Made by a program: the position numbers and the translations under genes. A stretch of DNA of 30,706 nt, taken from positions 1 through 30,706 of the forward strand of contig CAZYVA010000013.1 of assembly GCA_964650695.1 (NCBI GenBank), read 5' to 3'. Of this stretch, positions 23,897 to 30,706 are shown piece by piece (the stretch's first letter is position 1; each line of letters opens with the position of its first letter). A model generated the notes under the pieces. The model was not told where the DNA came from, made no database searches, and worked only from the letters and a program-made list of their open reading frames with translations. The DNA is from CAZYVA01 sp964650695. GTDB lineage: Bacteria; Bacillota; Clostridia; Lachnospirales; Lachnospiraceae.

Positions 23897-24053
23897 ATAC
23901 AAAACCGCCCTTAAGCGAGTTTCTTAAAGGCGGCATGTAGAAGGAAACACGGTATTTACTACCTAAAAACAATAATATCTTTTTCATTCTCATCATAATC
24001 TTCTTTTTTCGTTTTGTCCAATCATTTATTTTTATAGTTGTCTGCGTATTATA
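23897..24053 (-). ncRNA. Candidate minus-strand small RNA with terminator
   Basis: Reading the minus strand: TATAAT at 24053-24048 and, about 115 nt later, a hairpin (23933-23923 with 23915-23905, one mismatch) followed by TTTTGTATTTT. This gives a predicted transcript of about 150 nt that ends near 23893. The hairpin has no T-tract on the plus strand. The -35 is weak. A minus-strand frame of 86 codons (23996-23736) passes through the hairpin and into the VanZ-like gene but has a poor RBS and no recognised domain. Confidence 0.3.
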
Positions 24054-24107
24054 GGCTTTCTCTATATTTTTTACCTGAATGCCTCCCCAATAACCCTGAA
24101 ATCTTTA

Positions 24108-24162
24108 TTTCACATATATTTTCCACATATTCTCCACATTTTTATCACATTTAGCCTATAAA
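24108..24162 (+). promoter_or_regulatory. Four phased direct repeats upstream of the lipoprotein promoter
   Basis: Four copies of CACAT, each preceded by TT, TC, CT or AT, begin at 24111, 24124, 24135 and 24146 (steps of 13, 11 and 11 nt). They end next to TATAAA (24157-24162), a probable -10 with no matching -35. The rest of the 423-nt gap 23834-24256 is AT-rich with the candidate small RNA above. Confidence 0.45.
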
Positions 24163-24256
24163 ATATGGTGATGCCAGGGGTCAAAGACTTTTGCCCTCTG
24201 CAGCCTGAAATGGACACGGTAGGGATTCAAGAACGAGAGGAGGATGTAGAAACCGA

Positions 24257-26368
24257 ATGAAAAAAAGATGGGTAGCAATCATTACATGTATGATGGTGAC
24301 GACAGTACTGTTCAGTGGATGTTCCGGGAGCGGGACGGCCGATTCCGGTGAATCAGAAAAATCTGCAGAGAGTGCGGAAACACTATACGGACAAGTGACG
24401 GAAGTCAGTGATGGAAGTATTACGATAGATATTGGCACGTTGAAAGAAGAGAGTCCGGAGAATGATGAACAGCCATCCAAAGACACGCAGTCCGCAGATG
24501 AAGGACAGACTGCGGATGAAGGATCGTCCAAAGATGAGGGATCCCTTGCGGGAAAAGCGGAAAATGGGGGCGAAGAAATGCCGTCTATGCTGGAATTGAC
24601 GGGCGAAACGCAGACGATTACGATTACGGATAACACTACGGTGACACGCCAGTCTATGGGTAGGTTTGGGGGCCGGGGCGGACAAGGGCAGCCCTCCGAT
24701 GCTCCATCGGGTGAAAATGGAGAGCAGGCAGCCGCCGAAGGGCAGCCGCCGGAGAAACCAGATGATGATGGAGGTCAGCCGGGAGACAGAAACGGCGATG
24801 CTGGCAACGCAAGCGGGCAGCCAGACGGCGGAAACGGCGGGCCCGGCAATGCAAGCGGGCAGCCGGACGGCGGAAACGGCGGGCCCGGCAATGCAAGCGG
24901 GCAGCCGGACGACCGGAACGGGCAGCCGGAAGAAGCGGCGGTTGAGGATATCTCTGTGGGAGATACGGTATCCATCAATTTGGATAGTGACGGCAACGCG
25001 GCGGAAATCCAGATTTTATTTAGCAGCATGGAAAATGAACAAGCCGGGGGCGGCGGGCAATCCGCCGCCCCTGATAGTTATGCATCCGTAGTTGAATACA
25101 CGTCAGATACAACAGAAAGCGGACAAACCATCACCTCGGAGGGGACAGATGAAAATGCCATCCATATGTATGAGGGCGCGGATGTCACATTGCAGGATTT
25201 CACGGTAGACAGAACGTCCGCCAAAAGCACAGGGGGCGATGCCTCCAGTTTTTACGGGATCGGGGCGGCGGTGCTTGCGACAGATGGAACTGCGCATATT
25301 ACGGGAAGCGAAATTCAAACAGATGCTGCAGGCGGAGCCGGTATTTTCGCATATGGCGATGCTACCGTGTATGTTTCAGACACCAAAATCATCACCAAAC
25401 AGGATACCTCCGGGGGCATCCATGCCGCAGGCGGAGGGACATTGTATGCGTGGGATATGGATATCGTTACGGACGGAGCATCCTCGGCGGCCATCCGCAG
25501 CGACCGGGGCGGCGGCACGATGGTCGTGGACGGCGGAACGTATACTTCGGATGGGACAGGGTCACCGGCCATATACTGTACTGCGGATATCGCAGCGCAT
25601 TCAGCCACGCTTACCGCAAACCAATCCGAGGCAGTCTGTATAGAGGGGCTCAATTCTCTTCATATCTATGATTCGGATCTGACGGGAAACATGCCGGATG
25701 ATGTACAGAATGACTGCGCTTGGAATATCATTCTGTATCAGAGCATGTCCGGCGATTCAGAAGAAGGAAACAGTACCTTTGAGATGGCGGGAGGATCCTT
25801 GGCCGCCCAAAACGGCGGGATGTTTTATACAACGAATACCGAGTCCACATTTATCCTTTCGGATGTAGACATCACGTATGCGGACGAAAATGATTTTTTT
25901 CTCCGCTGCACGGGCAACCAGAATCAGAGAGGCTGGGGAGACACGGGAAATAACGGGGCGGACAGCAATTTTACGGCCATCAGCCAGGAGATGCGGGGCG
26001 ATATTGTATGGGACAGCATCAGCGAACTGGATTTTTATATGACCGAAGGAAGCGCGCTGACAGGGGCAGTGGTAGACGATGAAAGCTGTGCGGGAAATGG
26101 CGGTGATGGATATTGCAGCCTCTACATTGAAAAAGGAAGCACTTGGACGGTAACAGCCGACAGCATACTGACAAACCTTCTATGCAGCGGGACAATACAG
26201 GATACAGACGGAAATACAGTGACTATAAAAGGAACAGATGGGACGATCTTTGTAAAAGGAAATGGAAAGTATACGGTAACCGTAGATTCTTACAGTGATG
26301 AAGTAGACTTGTCCGGCGCATCCCAGGCATCCGGCTGGCCAGACTATGAGGTGGATCCTTCCGCATAA
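24257..26368 (+). CDS. Large surface lipoprotein with low-complexity Asp/Gly region and probable beta-helix
   Basis: 703 aa. The signal peptide ends in lipobox LFSGC with lipidated Cys22, so it should be anchored to the outer face of the membrane. Residues 30-110 are acidic. Residues 135-225 are Gly/Asp/Gln/Pro-rich with near-identical 14-residue repeats (GNASGQPDGGNGGP). From about 280 to 480 regular short strands and turns (VTLQDFTVDRTS, GTAHITGSEIQTD, GDATVYVSDTKI, GGTLYAWDMDIV) suggest a right-handed parallel beta-helix. The C-terminal 200 residues are Asp/Gly/Thr rich. I recognise no catalytic motif. Adhesin or carbohydrate-contacting protein is plausible, but not shown. Start ATG 24257 is preceded by GAGAGGAGG. 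Confidence 0.75.
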   Translation: MKKRWVAIITCMMVTTVLFSGCSGSGTADSGESEKSAESAETLYGQVTEVSDGSITIDIGTLKEESPENDEQPSKDTQSADEGQTADEGSSKDEGSLAGKAENGGEEMPSMLELTGETQTITITDNTTVTRQSMGRFGGRGGQGQPSDAPSGENGEQAAAEGQPPEKPDDDGGQPGDRNGDAGNASGQPDGGNGGPGNASGQPDGGNGGPGNASGQPDDRNGQPEEAAVEDISVGDTVSINLDSDGNAAEIQILFSSMENEQAGGGGQSAAPDSYASVVEYTSDTTESGQTITSEGTDENAIHMYEGADVTLQDFTVDRTSAKSTGGDASSFYGIGAAVLATDGTAHITGSEIQTDAAGGAGIFAYGDATVYVSDTKIITKQDTSGGIHAAGGGTLYAWDMDIVTDGASSAAIRSDRGGGTMVVDGGTYTSDGTGSPAIYCTADIAAHSATLTANQSEAVCIEGLNSLHIYDSDLTGNMPDDVQNDCAWNIILYQSMSGDSEEGNSTFEMAGGSLAAQNGGMFYTTNTESTFILSDVDITYADENDFFLRCTGNQNQRGWGDTGNNGADSNFTAISQEMRGDIVWDSISELDFYMTEGSALTGAVVDDESCAGNGGDGYCSLYIEKGSTWTVTADSILTNLLCSGTIQDTDGNTVTIKGTDGTIFVKGNGKYTVTVDSYSDEVDLSGASQASGWPDYEVDPSA
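24803..24925 (+). repeat. 42-bp tandem repeat within the lipoprotein gene
   Basis: Two full copies (24803-24844, 24845-24886) differ at two positions, and a third partial copy starts at 24887 and diverges after about 25 nt. The unit encodes GNASGQPDGGNGGP, so copy-number change keeps frame. Confidence 0.85.
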
Positions 26369-26487
26369 TACGCCAATGGCATATTTTTTGCGGCCAAAAA
26401 AGCAGAAAGTAGTTGCTGGATGCCCAATAAACGGGCGTTCCTGACCGTGGAAAACAGCAAAAAGTAACCGGTCAAAAGTAGTTAGAG

Positions 26488-26516
26488 TTGAATTTTCCGG
26501 CGGATAGTGTTACATT
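26488..26516 (+). promoter_or_regulatory. Promoter of the degV-family gene
   Basis: TTGAAT (26488-26493), 17-nt spacer, TACATT (26511-26516); ATG 26552 follows about 30 nt after the predicted start. Confidence 0.55.
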
Positions 26517-26551
26517 GTCTCTATGAAAAAGAATGGGAGGTAATGTATGTC

Positions 26552-27439
26552 ATGGACACCTATATTTTAAGCTGCTGTTCTACGGCGGATCTGCCGAAAA
26601 AACACTTTCAGGACCGCAGGATATCCTACATCTGTTTCCATTATGAGATGGACGGGAAAAGATTCCTTGATGACCTTGGGGAAACGATGGATTTCAAAGA
26701 GTTTTACGATAGAATGGCAAAAGGAGCCGATACGAAAACTTCGCAGATCAACGTAGCCGAATTTGAAGAATATTTCAGGAGATTATTAAAAGATGGCCAT
26801 GATATCCTCCATGTAACCCTGTCTTCCGGGTTGAGCGGGGTTGTCAATTCAGCGAATATTGCCGCCAATAGTTTGCGTGAAGAATTTCCGGAGAGAAAAA
26901 TCTATATCGTAGATTCGCTGGGGGCCTCCTCCGGTTACGGCTTGCTCATGGACAGGCTGGCGGACCTTAGGGACGAGGGCAAAAGTATCGAGGAAGTGTA
27001 CCAGTTCACTGTCTCTAACCGCTTAAAACTGCACCATTGGTTCTTTTCCACGGATTTATCGTTTTACGTAAAAGGCGGAAGGATCTCCAGGACAGCCGGA
27101 ACAGTCGGAAGCGTCCTTGGCGTCTGCCCTTTGCTCAACATGGATGCGGAAGGCCATCTTGTCCCAAGATATAAGATCCGCACAAAAAGGAAAGTCATTG
27201 CTGCCATAGTGGATAAAATGAAAGAACACGCTGAAAATGGCAGGGATTACAGCAGGAAATGCTACATTTCCCATTCGGACTGTACGGCGGATGCCCATGC
27301 AGTCGCCGCGCTTGTGGAAGAGGCATTCCCGCAACTGGATGGGAAGGTGCAGATCAACTATATAGGGACGACGATCGGAAGCCATACAGGCCCTGGAACG
27401 GTCGCACTTTTTTTCTGGGGGGATGAGCGAGAGGATTAA
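26552..27439 (+). CDS. DegV family protein (fatty-acid binding)
   Basis: 295 aa from ATG 26552 (MDTYILSCCSTADLP, the normal family opening). KTSQINVAEFEEYF with its fatty-acid-contacting residues, LSSGLSGVVNSANIAA and VDSLGASSGYGLLM match the two-domain DegV fold; SHTGPGTVALFFWG is the C-terminal signature. DegV (FakB-type) proteins bind fatty acids and hand them to FakA; no FakA is adjacent. ATG 26543 is also in frame but only two bases after GGGAGG, so 26552 is preferred. Confidence 0.92.
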   Translation: MDTYILSCCSTADLPKKHFQDRRISYICFHYEMDGKRFLDDLGETMDFKEFYDRMAKGADTKTSQINVAEFEEYFRRLLKDGHDILHVTLSSGLSGVVNSANIAANSLREEFPERKIYIVDSLGASSGYGLLMDRLADLRDEGKSIEEVYQFTVSNRLKLHHWFFSTDLSFYVKGGRISRTAGTVGSVLGVCPLLNMDAEGHLVPRYKIRTKRKVIAAIVDKMKEHAENGRDYSRKCYISHSDCTADAHAVAALVEEAFPQLDGKVQINYIGTTIGSHTGPGTVALFFWGDERED

Positions 27440-27553
27440 GGATTTTTTCATATAGATTTTTTCTATAAATATGCATAAAAAAATCAATTAGCCGGGTGGG
27501 AATCTATCTGATATACTAGGATAATAAATGAAAAAAGGATGGAGGTAATACAT

Positions 27554-27958
27554 ATGTCTATTACAGCAGAAACCGCGAAAGCGCATGCAAAGGATCCGGC
27601 CGTATTGTGCTGCAGGGCAGAGGCTGGGATAACCATTGAGCCAGCGAATCTGGAAGATCCGGCAATTTTTGATGAATTGGTGGATTCCGGGCTTTTAAAC
27701 CTGGACGGATGCCTGGCCATTGGACAGGTCCTCGGAGCAAAGCTCACAAAAACAAGCGATTCCCTCTGCCCGCTTACCGCAGACAATGTAGACGGTATCA
27801 AGGAAGTTGCCGACCAGGAGCCGGAGGCGGAAGAAGAGGAAAAGGAGACACCGGAGATCGGCGGCACGCTAAAAGGGGCTGTTACGGTCGCAGCACATGG
27901 GAAAGTCGTGATCTCTATTAAAGAGGGGAAGGATATTTACCTGGAACTCCCCATTTAG
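27554..27958 (+). CDS. Stand-alone protein resembling the N-terminal region of proline reductase proprotein PrdA
   Basis: 134 aa. The first 90 residues (SITAETAKAHAKDPAVLCC, RAEAGITIEPANLEDPAIF, then DSGLLNLDGCLAIGQVLGA and TADNVDGI) match what I remember of the PrdA N-terminus. Residues 105-134 (GKVVISIKEGKDIYLELPI) match the strand that precedes the long C-terminal part of PrdA. That C-terminal part, including the cleavage Cys that yields the pyruvoyl group, is absent here, and the stop is TAG, not a selenocysteine TGA. So it is a normal short gene or a shortened relic. An acidic linker (EPEAEEEEKETPE) joins the halves. RBS GGAGG 8 nt before ATG 27554. The adjacent convergent genes are a double-cubane iron-sulfur system. 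Function unknown. Confidence 0.65.
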   Translation: MSITAETAKAHAKDPAVLCCRAEAGITIEPANLEDPAIFDELVDSGLLNLDGCLAIGQVLGAKLTKTSDSLCPLTADNVDGIKEVADQEPEAEEEEKETPEIGGTLKGAVTVAAHGKVVISIKEGKDIYLELPI

Positions 27959-28098
27959 TGCGGCGGAAGATCAAGGACGGACCTATCCGTTGTACGCACC
28001 GCCTGGTTCCGTAAATCCAACGCGGCAGGTAAAAAACAGACAAGCCCGGTAGCTGCTTTTTATCATGTACTGCGCGGGTTCCTGCCTGGTTTTTGATA

Positions 28099-28145
28099 AA
28101 GCGGCCCAAAGCACAGAAAACGCGATCCTGTGCTTTGGGCCGCTT
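28099..28145. terminator. 18-bp perfect hairpin between convergent genes
   Basis: 28099-28116 and 28128-28145 pair perfectly over 18 bp (core GCGGCCCAAAGCACAG), with an 11-nt loop. It is 20 nt past the end of the minus-strand double-cubane gene and 140 nt past the PrdA-N-like gene. No T-tract follows on either strand, but position favours termination in both directions. Confidence 0.6.
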
Positions 28146-28164
28146 GCCTGAAGAGACGTGGGAT

Positions 28165-29322
28165 TCATTCTACAGCATCAATGAATGCCGCGATCCTTGT
28201 CTCGATCTGGCCGCTGTCTGTCGTGGAATAGTCCGTTTCCAGCTTCATATACGGAATGCCTTCTGCTTCGCACATAGCTTTCATCCGCGCTGATTCCACG
28301 TTAAAGGTATGGCAAGCCTGCAGGATCAGCTCTATGACGCCGTCCGCATGGTATTTCTTCGCCATCTCCTTCGTATTCTCGATCCGCCCTTCATTCGTCG
28401 TCATGACAGAGCAGTTGATTTCAAGGTATCTGTCGGAAATCGCGCGCAAAATATCATCCGCATCCTCATCAATCAGCATTTTTGTAGTACGCTCTCCGCC
28501 GCAGTCATCCAGGCAGACAATAACGCCTCCGTTGTTTTCAATGGTCGTGCCGACTTTTTGGATGACGCCTGTTGACGGACACCCGGTAAGCAGGATCCTC
28601 TTGGCCTTGGGGGAAACCGGGGTCTCCCCGTTCGCAGCCCGTTCCTTTACCTGTGCTAATTTTTCCTGGAAGCTCTCAAGCTGGGCTTTTGCGCCAAAAT
28701 GGAACATCCCCTGTGCCAGTGTTGTCATCACTTCCGTCGCTTTCATGGCCGGCGGGGTTGCCCCTTGCAATGCATACAGTTCACACTGTACTTTTCTCAA
28801 TTCGTTTCTTACATGCGCGGCTTCCCTTAATCGGTCATCTGTGATCTCAACGCCGTACATGTCCTCCAGTTTTTCTTTCAGGAACTTGGCCTCCTGATAC
28901 CAGATTTCTTTCGCGTACTCCCTTTTCTGGCTTTGCGGAAGATGGAGGACATAGGTTTCTTTGATGTCATTTAAAAGCTCAAACATTTTTTTCTTCCCGT
29001 CGCAGGTAGTCTCCCCTACGATCATATCACAGAAGTACGTGTACGGACATTTGCCCGAATACGCAAATCCATAGGTAGACTTAATCAATGGACATAAGTT
29101 CTTAGGCAGAACCTTCTCCGCGTCCGGGACCACCTCGTTGCTGGTGCCGCACAGCCCGACGGGCGATGCGCCTGCTGCGTCGATAATTTCCAGCGGCGTA
29201 TAAGAACAGAGGAATCCAATCAGATGGCCTCCGTTCTCCACATGCTCTTTGACATGCATAAAACTTGCTTTCCTTGCATCCACAAATTCGTCAAAGTTCT
29301 TTGGTAATTCTAATGCTTTCAT
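28165..29322 (-). CDS. Double-cubane [8Fe-9S] cluster protein / 2-hydroxyacyl-CoA dehydratase family
   Basis: 385 aa of the HgdB-like superfamily (double-cubane cluster proteins such as YjiM). Cysteines expected to hold the cluster are visible in the first third: C39 (FLCSY), C58, C77 (NLCPL), C92 and C98 (GKCPYTYFC) and C107 (ETTCDG), with further ones in LTGCPSTGV, CLDDCGGE and QACHTF. The family accepts electrons from an ATP-hydrolysing ASKHA activator, encoded divergently at 29615. Known activities include low-potential reductions of small molecules; 2-hydroxyacyl-CoA dehydratases differ by a second subunit and CoA-transferase neighbours, neither present here. So a stand-alone double-cubane reductase fits better. 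The mRNA has a long structured leader (29323-29465). Natural substrate unknown. Confidence 0.88.
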   Translation of the reverse strand: MKALELPKNFDEFVDARKASFMHVKEHVENGGHLIGFLCSYTPLEIIDAAGASPVGLCGTSNEVVPDAEKVLPKNLCPLIKSTYGFAYSGKCPYTYFCDMIVGETTCDGKKKMFELLNDIKETYVLHLPQSQKREYAKEIWYQEAKFLKEKLEDMYGVEITDDRLREAAHVRNELRKVQCELYALQGATPPAMKATEVMTTLAQGMFHFGAKAQLESFQEKLAQVKERAANGETPVSPKAKRILLTGCPSTGVIQKVGTTIENNGGVIVCLDDCGGERTTKMLIDEDADDILRAISDRYLEINCSVMTTNEGRIENTKEMAKKYHADGVIELILQACHTFNVESARMKAMCEAEGIPYMKLETDYSTTDSGQIETRIAAFIDAVE

Positions 29323-29465
29323 TGCTGATCTCTTCCCTCCTGTCTGATCACTATAAAACCTGGCTTGTCAAGCCAGACCGTAAACCCCCGGTTTCATAAA
29401 GGCCCAAAGTCCTTGAACCCTATGAAACCATGGATTGCTCCGTGCTACGCACTCCTGCAAGCTTT
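29323..29465 (-). promoter_or_regulatory. Structured 5' leader of the double-cubane mRNA (attenuator candidate)
   Basis: Read on the minus strand, the leader has a hairpin of GGTTTCATA (29429-29421) with TATGAAACC (29398-29390) and an inner AAGG/CCTT pair. Closer to the gene is a near-perfect palindrome CTGGCTTGACAAGCCAG (29376-29360) followed by GTTTTAT, i.e. terminator-like. RBS AGGAGGGA precedes ATG 29322. Confidence 0.45.
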
Positions 29466-29471
29466 ACCATC

Positions 29472-29500
29472 ATTATATTTGCTGTATGTTCCCACGTCAA
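29472..29500 (-). promoter_or_regulatory. Sigma-A promoter of the double-cubane gene
   Basis: Minus strand TTGACG (29500-29495), 17-nt spacer, perfect TATAAT (29477-29472). Confidence 0.75.
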
Positions 29501-29532
29501 ATAGATGGTTTTTATCAGTCCGTGTGTCTTAT

Positions 29533-29574
29533 AGATGTTATCAATTTGACATCTGTTTGCCCTTGCGATAATCT
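29533..29574 (+). promoter_or_regulatory. Promoter of the activator gene with overlapping inverted repeat
   Basis: TTGACA (29546-29551) and TAATCT (29569-29574) are 17 nt apart. AGATGT (29533-29538) and ACATCT (29549-29554) form a 6-bp inverted repeat overlapping the -35, a candidate operator. GTCAAAT (29496-29502) and ATTTGAC (29544-29550) mirror each other across the divergent promoters. Confidence 0.5.
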
Positions 29575-29614
29575 AAGTAAAGGCGATATATAAACGAAAG
29601 GGATGGAACGCTTT

Positions 29615-30367
29615 ATGTACCAGGTAGGAATAGATATTGGATCCAGCGCGGCCAAAGCAGTGGTGATGGACAACGACAGGATTATAAAAACGTTTTTGTT
29701 GGATACGGGGTTTAACAGCCGAAAGACCGCAGAGGATATTTACCGTCATTTTGAAGCAGATGGCATCACAAAAGAAAACGCAAACTATGTTGCAACAGGG
29801 TACGGGCGGATCTCCGTCCCCTACGCGGACAAAACAGTCACCGAGATCACCTGCCACGGGAAAGGCGCGGAGTATTTATTTCACGATGACGGGACCGTTA
29901 TCGATATCGGCGGACAGGACACAAAAGGGATTTCCCTGAAAAACGGACGCGTCATGAAGTTTATCATGAACGATAAATGTTCCGCAGGAACAGGAAAGTT
30001 CCTGGAGATCATGACAAACCGGCTGGGCCTGACCCAGGACGAATTGTCTGAACTGGCCGGGAAAGGCAATCCCATCACCATCAGCTCCATGTGCACCGTA
30101 TTCGCAGAGTCGGAGGTCATCAGCCTGATCGGAGCCGGGACACCAAGGGAAGATATCGCTTACGGTGTGATCGAGTCCATCGTCACAAAAGTCGTCCAGC
30201 TTCTCGCACAGATCCCAGCGGACAAGTACTTCCTGACAGGCGGCATGTGCGAAGACGGATACATCATCGGACGCCTCGGGCATGCGCTCGGCGCGCCCGT
30301 GACAAGTATGCCGCTCGCCAGGTACGCCGGGGCCATCGGGGCAGCGATCGCGGCAAAGAAGCTCTAA
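29615..30367 (+). CDS. ASKHA-type ATPase activator of the double-cubane / 2-hydroxyacyl-CoA dehydratase system
   Basis: 250 aa of the BcrAD/HgdC (YjiL) family. Each dimer binds one [4Fe-4S] cluster and uses ATP to push an electron to its partner. ATP-fold motifs are DIGSSAAKAVV and DIGGQDTK; the cluster cysteines are in NDKCSAGTGKF and SSMCTVFAESE, and LTGGMCED is another conserved segment. ATG 29615 has AAAGGG 12 nt upstream; ATG 29603, four codons earlier, lies too close to that site. It is divergent from its probable partner at 28165. Seven bases separate its end from the convergent Sel1 gene. Confidence 0.92.
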   Translation: MYQVGIDIGSSAAKAVVMDNDRIIKTFLLDTGFNSRKTAEDIYRHFEADGITKENANYVATGYGRISVPYADKTVTEITCHGKGAEYLFHDDGTVIDIGGQDTKGISLKNGRVMKFIMNDKCSAGTGKFLEIMTNRLGLTQDELSELAGKGNPITISSMCTVFAESEVISLIGAGTPREDIAYGVIESIVTKVVQLLAQIPADKYFLTGGMCEDGYIIGRLGHALGAPVTSMPLARYAGAIGAAIAAKKL

Positions 30368-30374
30368 GGCCGCT

Positions 30375-30683
30375 TTACGGATTCGTGTGGCATCCGATCT
30401 CATAGGCTTCCTGATACCAACTGGACGCTGTCACACGGTCCATCTTGCAGCCGCGCCCTACCATCAACGCGTCGCCCATAGAGATCATCGCTTCCACATG
30501 CCCCATCTTCGCGGCCTTTTCATACCAACGGAATGCCTCCTCGTAATCCGGCCGGTCACCGACCTCCGCGAACTGGTAAGCATGACCCGTCTGGTACATA
30601 GCGTCCGGATTCCCGGCTTTTGCCTCCTGTAACATCACATCCACATCCGCAATCTCCATTTTCTCCAGCATACACTCTGCCAT
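30375..30683 (-). CDS. Sel1-like repeat protein
   Basis: 102 aa, apparently complete: ATG 30683 has AGGAGGG upstream on the minus strand. Two Sel1-like repeats are visible, AGNPDAMYQTGHAYQF...YEEAFRWYEKAAKMG and HVEAMISMGDALMVGRG...TASSWYQEAYEIG. Such alpha-helical repeats mediate protein contacts; no specific role can be assigned. It converges on the activator gene with only 7 bp between their stop codons, so no separate terminator fits between them. Confidence 0.85.
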   Translation of the reverse strand: MAECMLEKMEIADVDVMLQEAKAGNPDAMYQTGHAYQFAEVGDRPDYEEAFRWYEKAAKMGHVEAMISMGDALMVGRGCKMDRVTASSWYQEAYEIGCHTNP

Positions 30684-30706
30684 AAAAGACCCTCCTATCC
30701 CATGAT

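Noticed and set aside
24118..24150. DnaA boxes / replication origin
   Set aside because: The repeats only loosely resemble TTATCCACA, no dnaA or dnaN is near, and the 11-13 nt phasing next to a -10 box suits an activator better.
27554..27958. Selenoprotein continuation past the stop
   Set aside because: The stop is TAG, followed by no selenocysteine-insertion-like hairpin, and the downstream frame does not continue PrdA.

Overview
The window (about 30.7 kb, GC-rich) looks like chromosome of an anaerobic Clostridia member, most likely Lachnospiraceae. Support comes from the SAM-I riboswitch ahead of metK, the Firmicutes order pfkA / dnaX / ybaB / recR, strong purine-rich ribosome binding sites, sigma-A promoters with 17-nt spacers, and a double-cubane cluster protein with its ASKHA activator. 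The species cannot be fixed from the sequence alone.

Layout. 1-1872: 3' end of murA, then metK behind a SAM-I riboswitch and terminator. 2013-2777 (minus): a DeoR-family regulator, divergent from a seven-gene operon at 3109-11085: archaeal-type (type II) GAPDH homologue, archaeal-type PGK homologue, LarA-type nickel racemase, malic enzyme, split transketolase (N and C subunits) and an IolB-like cupin isomerase. 11113-11193: tRNA-Leu(UAG). 11365-15899: housekeeping block of 6-phosphofructokinase, dnaX, ybaB, recR and an FSA-type transaldolase. 16014-19009: two membrane proteins of unknown function and a ThrE-type exporter. 19073-21634 (minus): a hybrid sensor histidine kinase. 21895-23833: citrate synthase and a VanZ-like membrane protein. 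24257-26368: a large surface lipoprotein behind phased direct repeats. 26552-30683: DegV, a stand-alone protein resembling the N-terminus of PrdA (D-proline reductase), a double-cubane protein, its activator ATPase, and a Sel1-repeat protein.

Main discovery candidate. The seven-gene operon reads as one complete, kinase-free route for 2-deoxy-5-keto-D-gluconate (DKG), the product of IolB in inositol catabolism. DKG is an isostere of D-xylulose 5-phosphate, with CH2-COO- where the sugar phosphate has CH2-O-PO3, and it has the same D-threo configuration. Transketolase would remove its two-carbon unit and leave malic semialdehyde, a G3P isostere. The GAPDH homologue would make malyl phosphate and the PGK homologue would recover ATP and release D-malate. 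LarA would racemise D-malate to L-malate, and malic enzyme would give pyruvate and CO2. Each gene has a place and the stereochemistry agrees. The PGK homologue also has Ser in place of an Arg that in ordinary PGKs contacts the substrate phosphate. This is inference from gene families and chemistry and has not been tested.

Second tier: the orphan PrdA-N-like protein near a double-cubane reductase system, a structured leader on the double-cubane mRNA, a roughly 150-nt nested RNA structure ahead of the iolB-like gene, a sensor kinase whose first binding domain seems to have lost a whole lobe, and a possible minus-strand small RNA near 23.9-24.05 kb.
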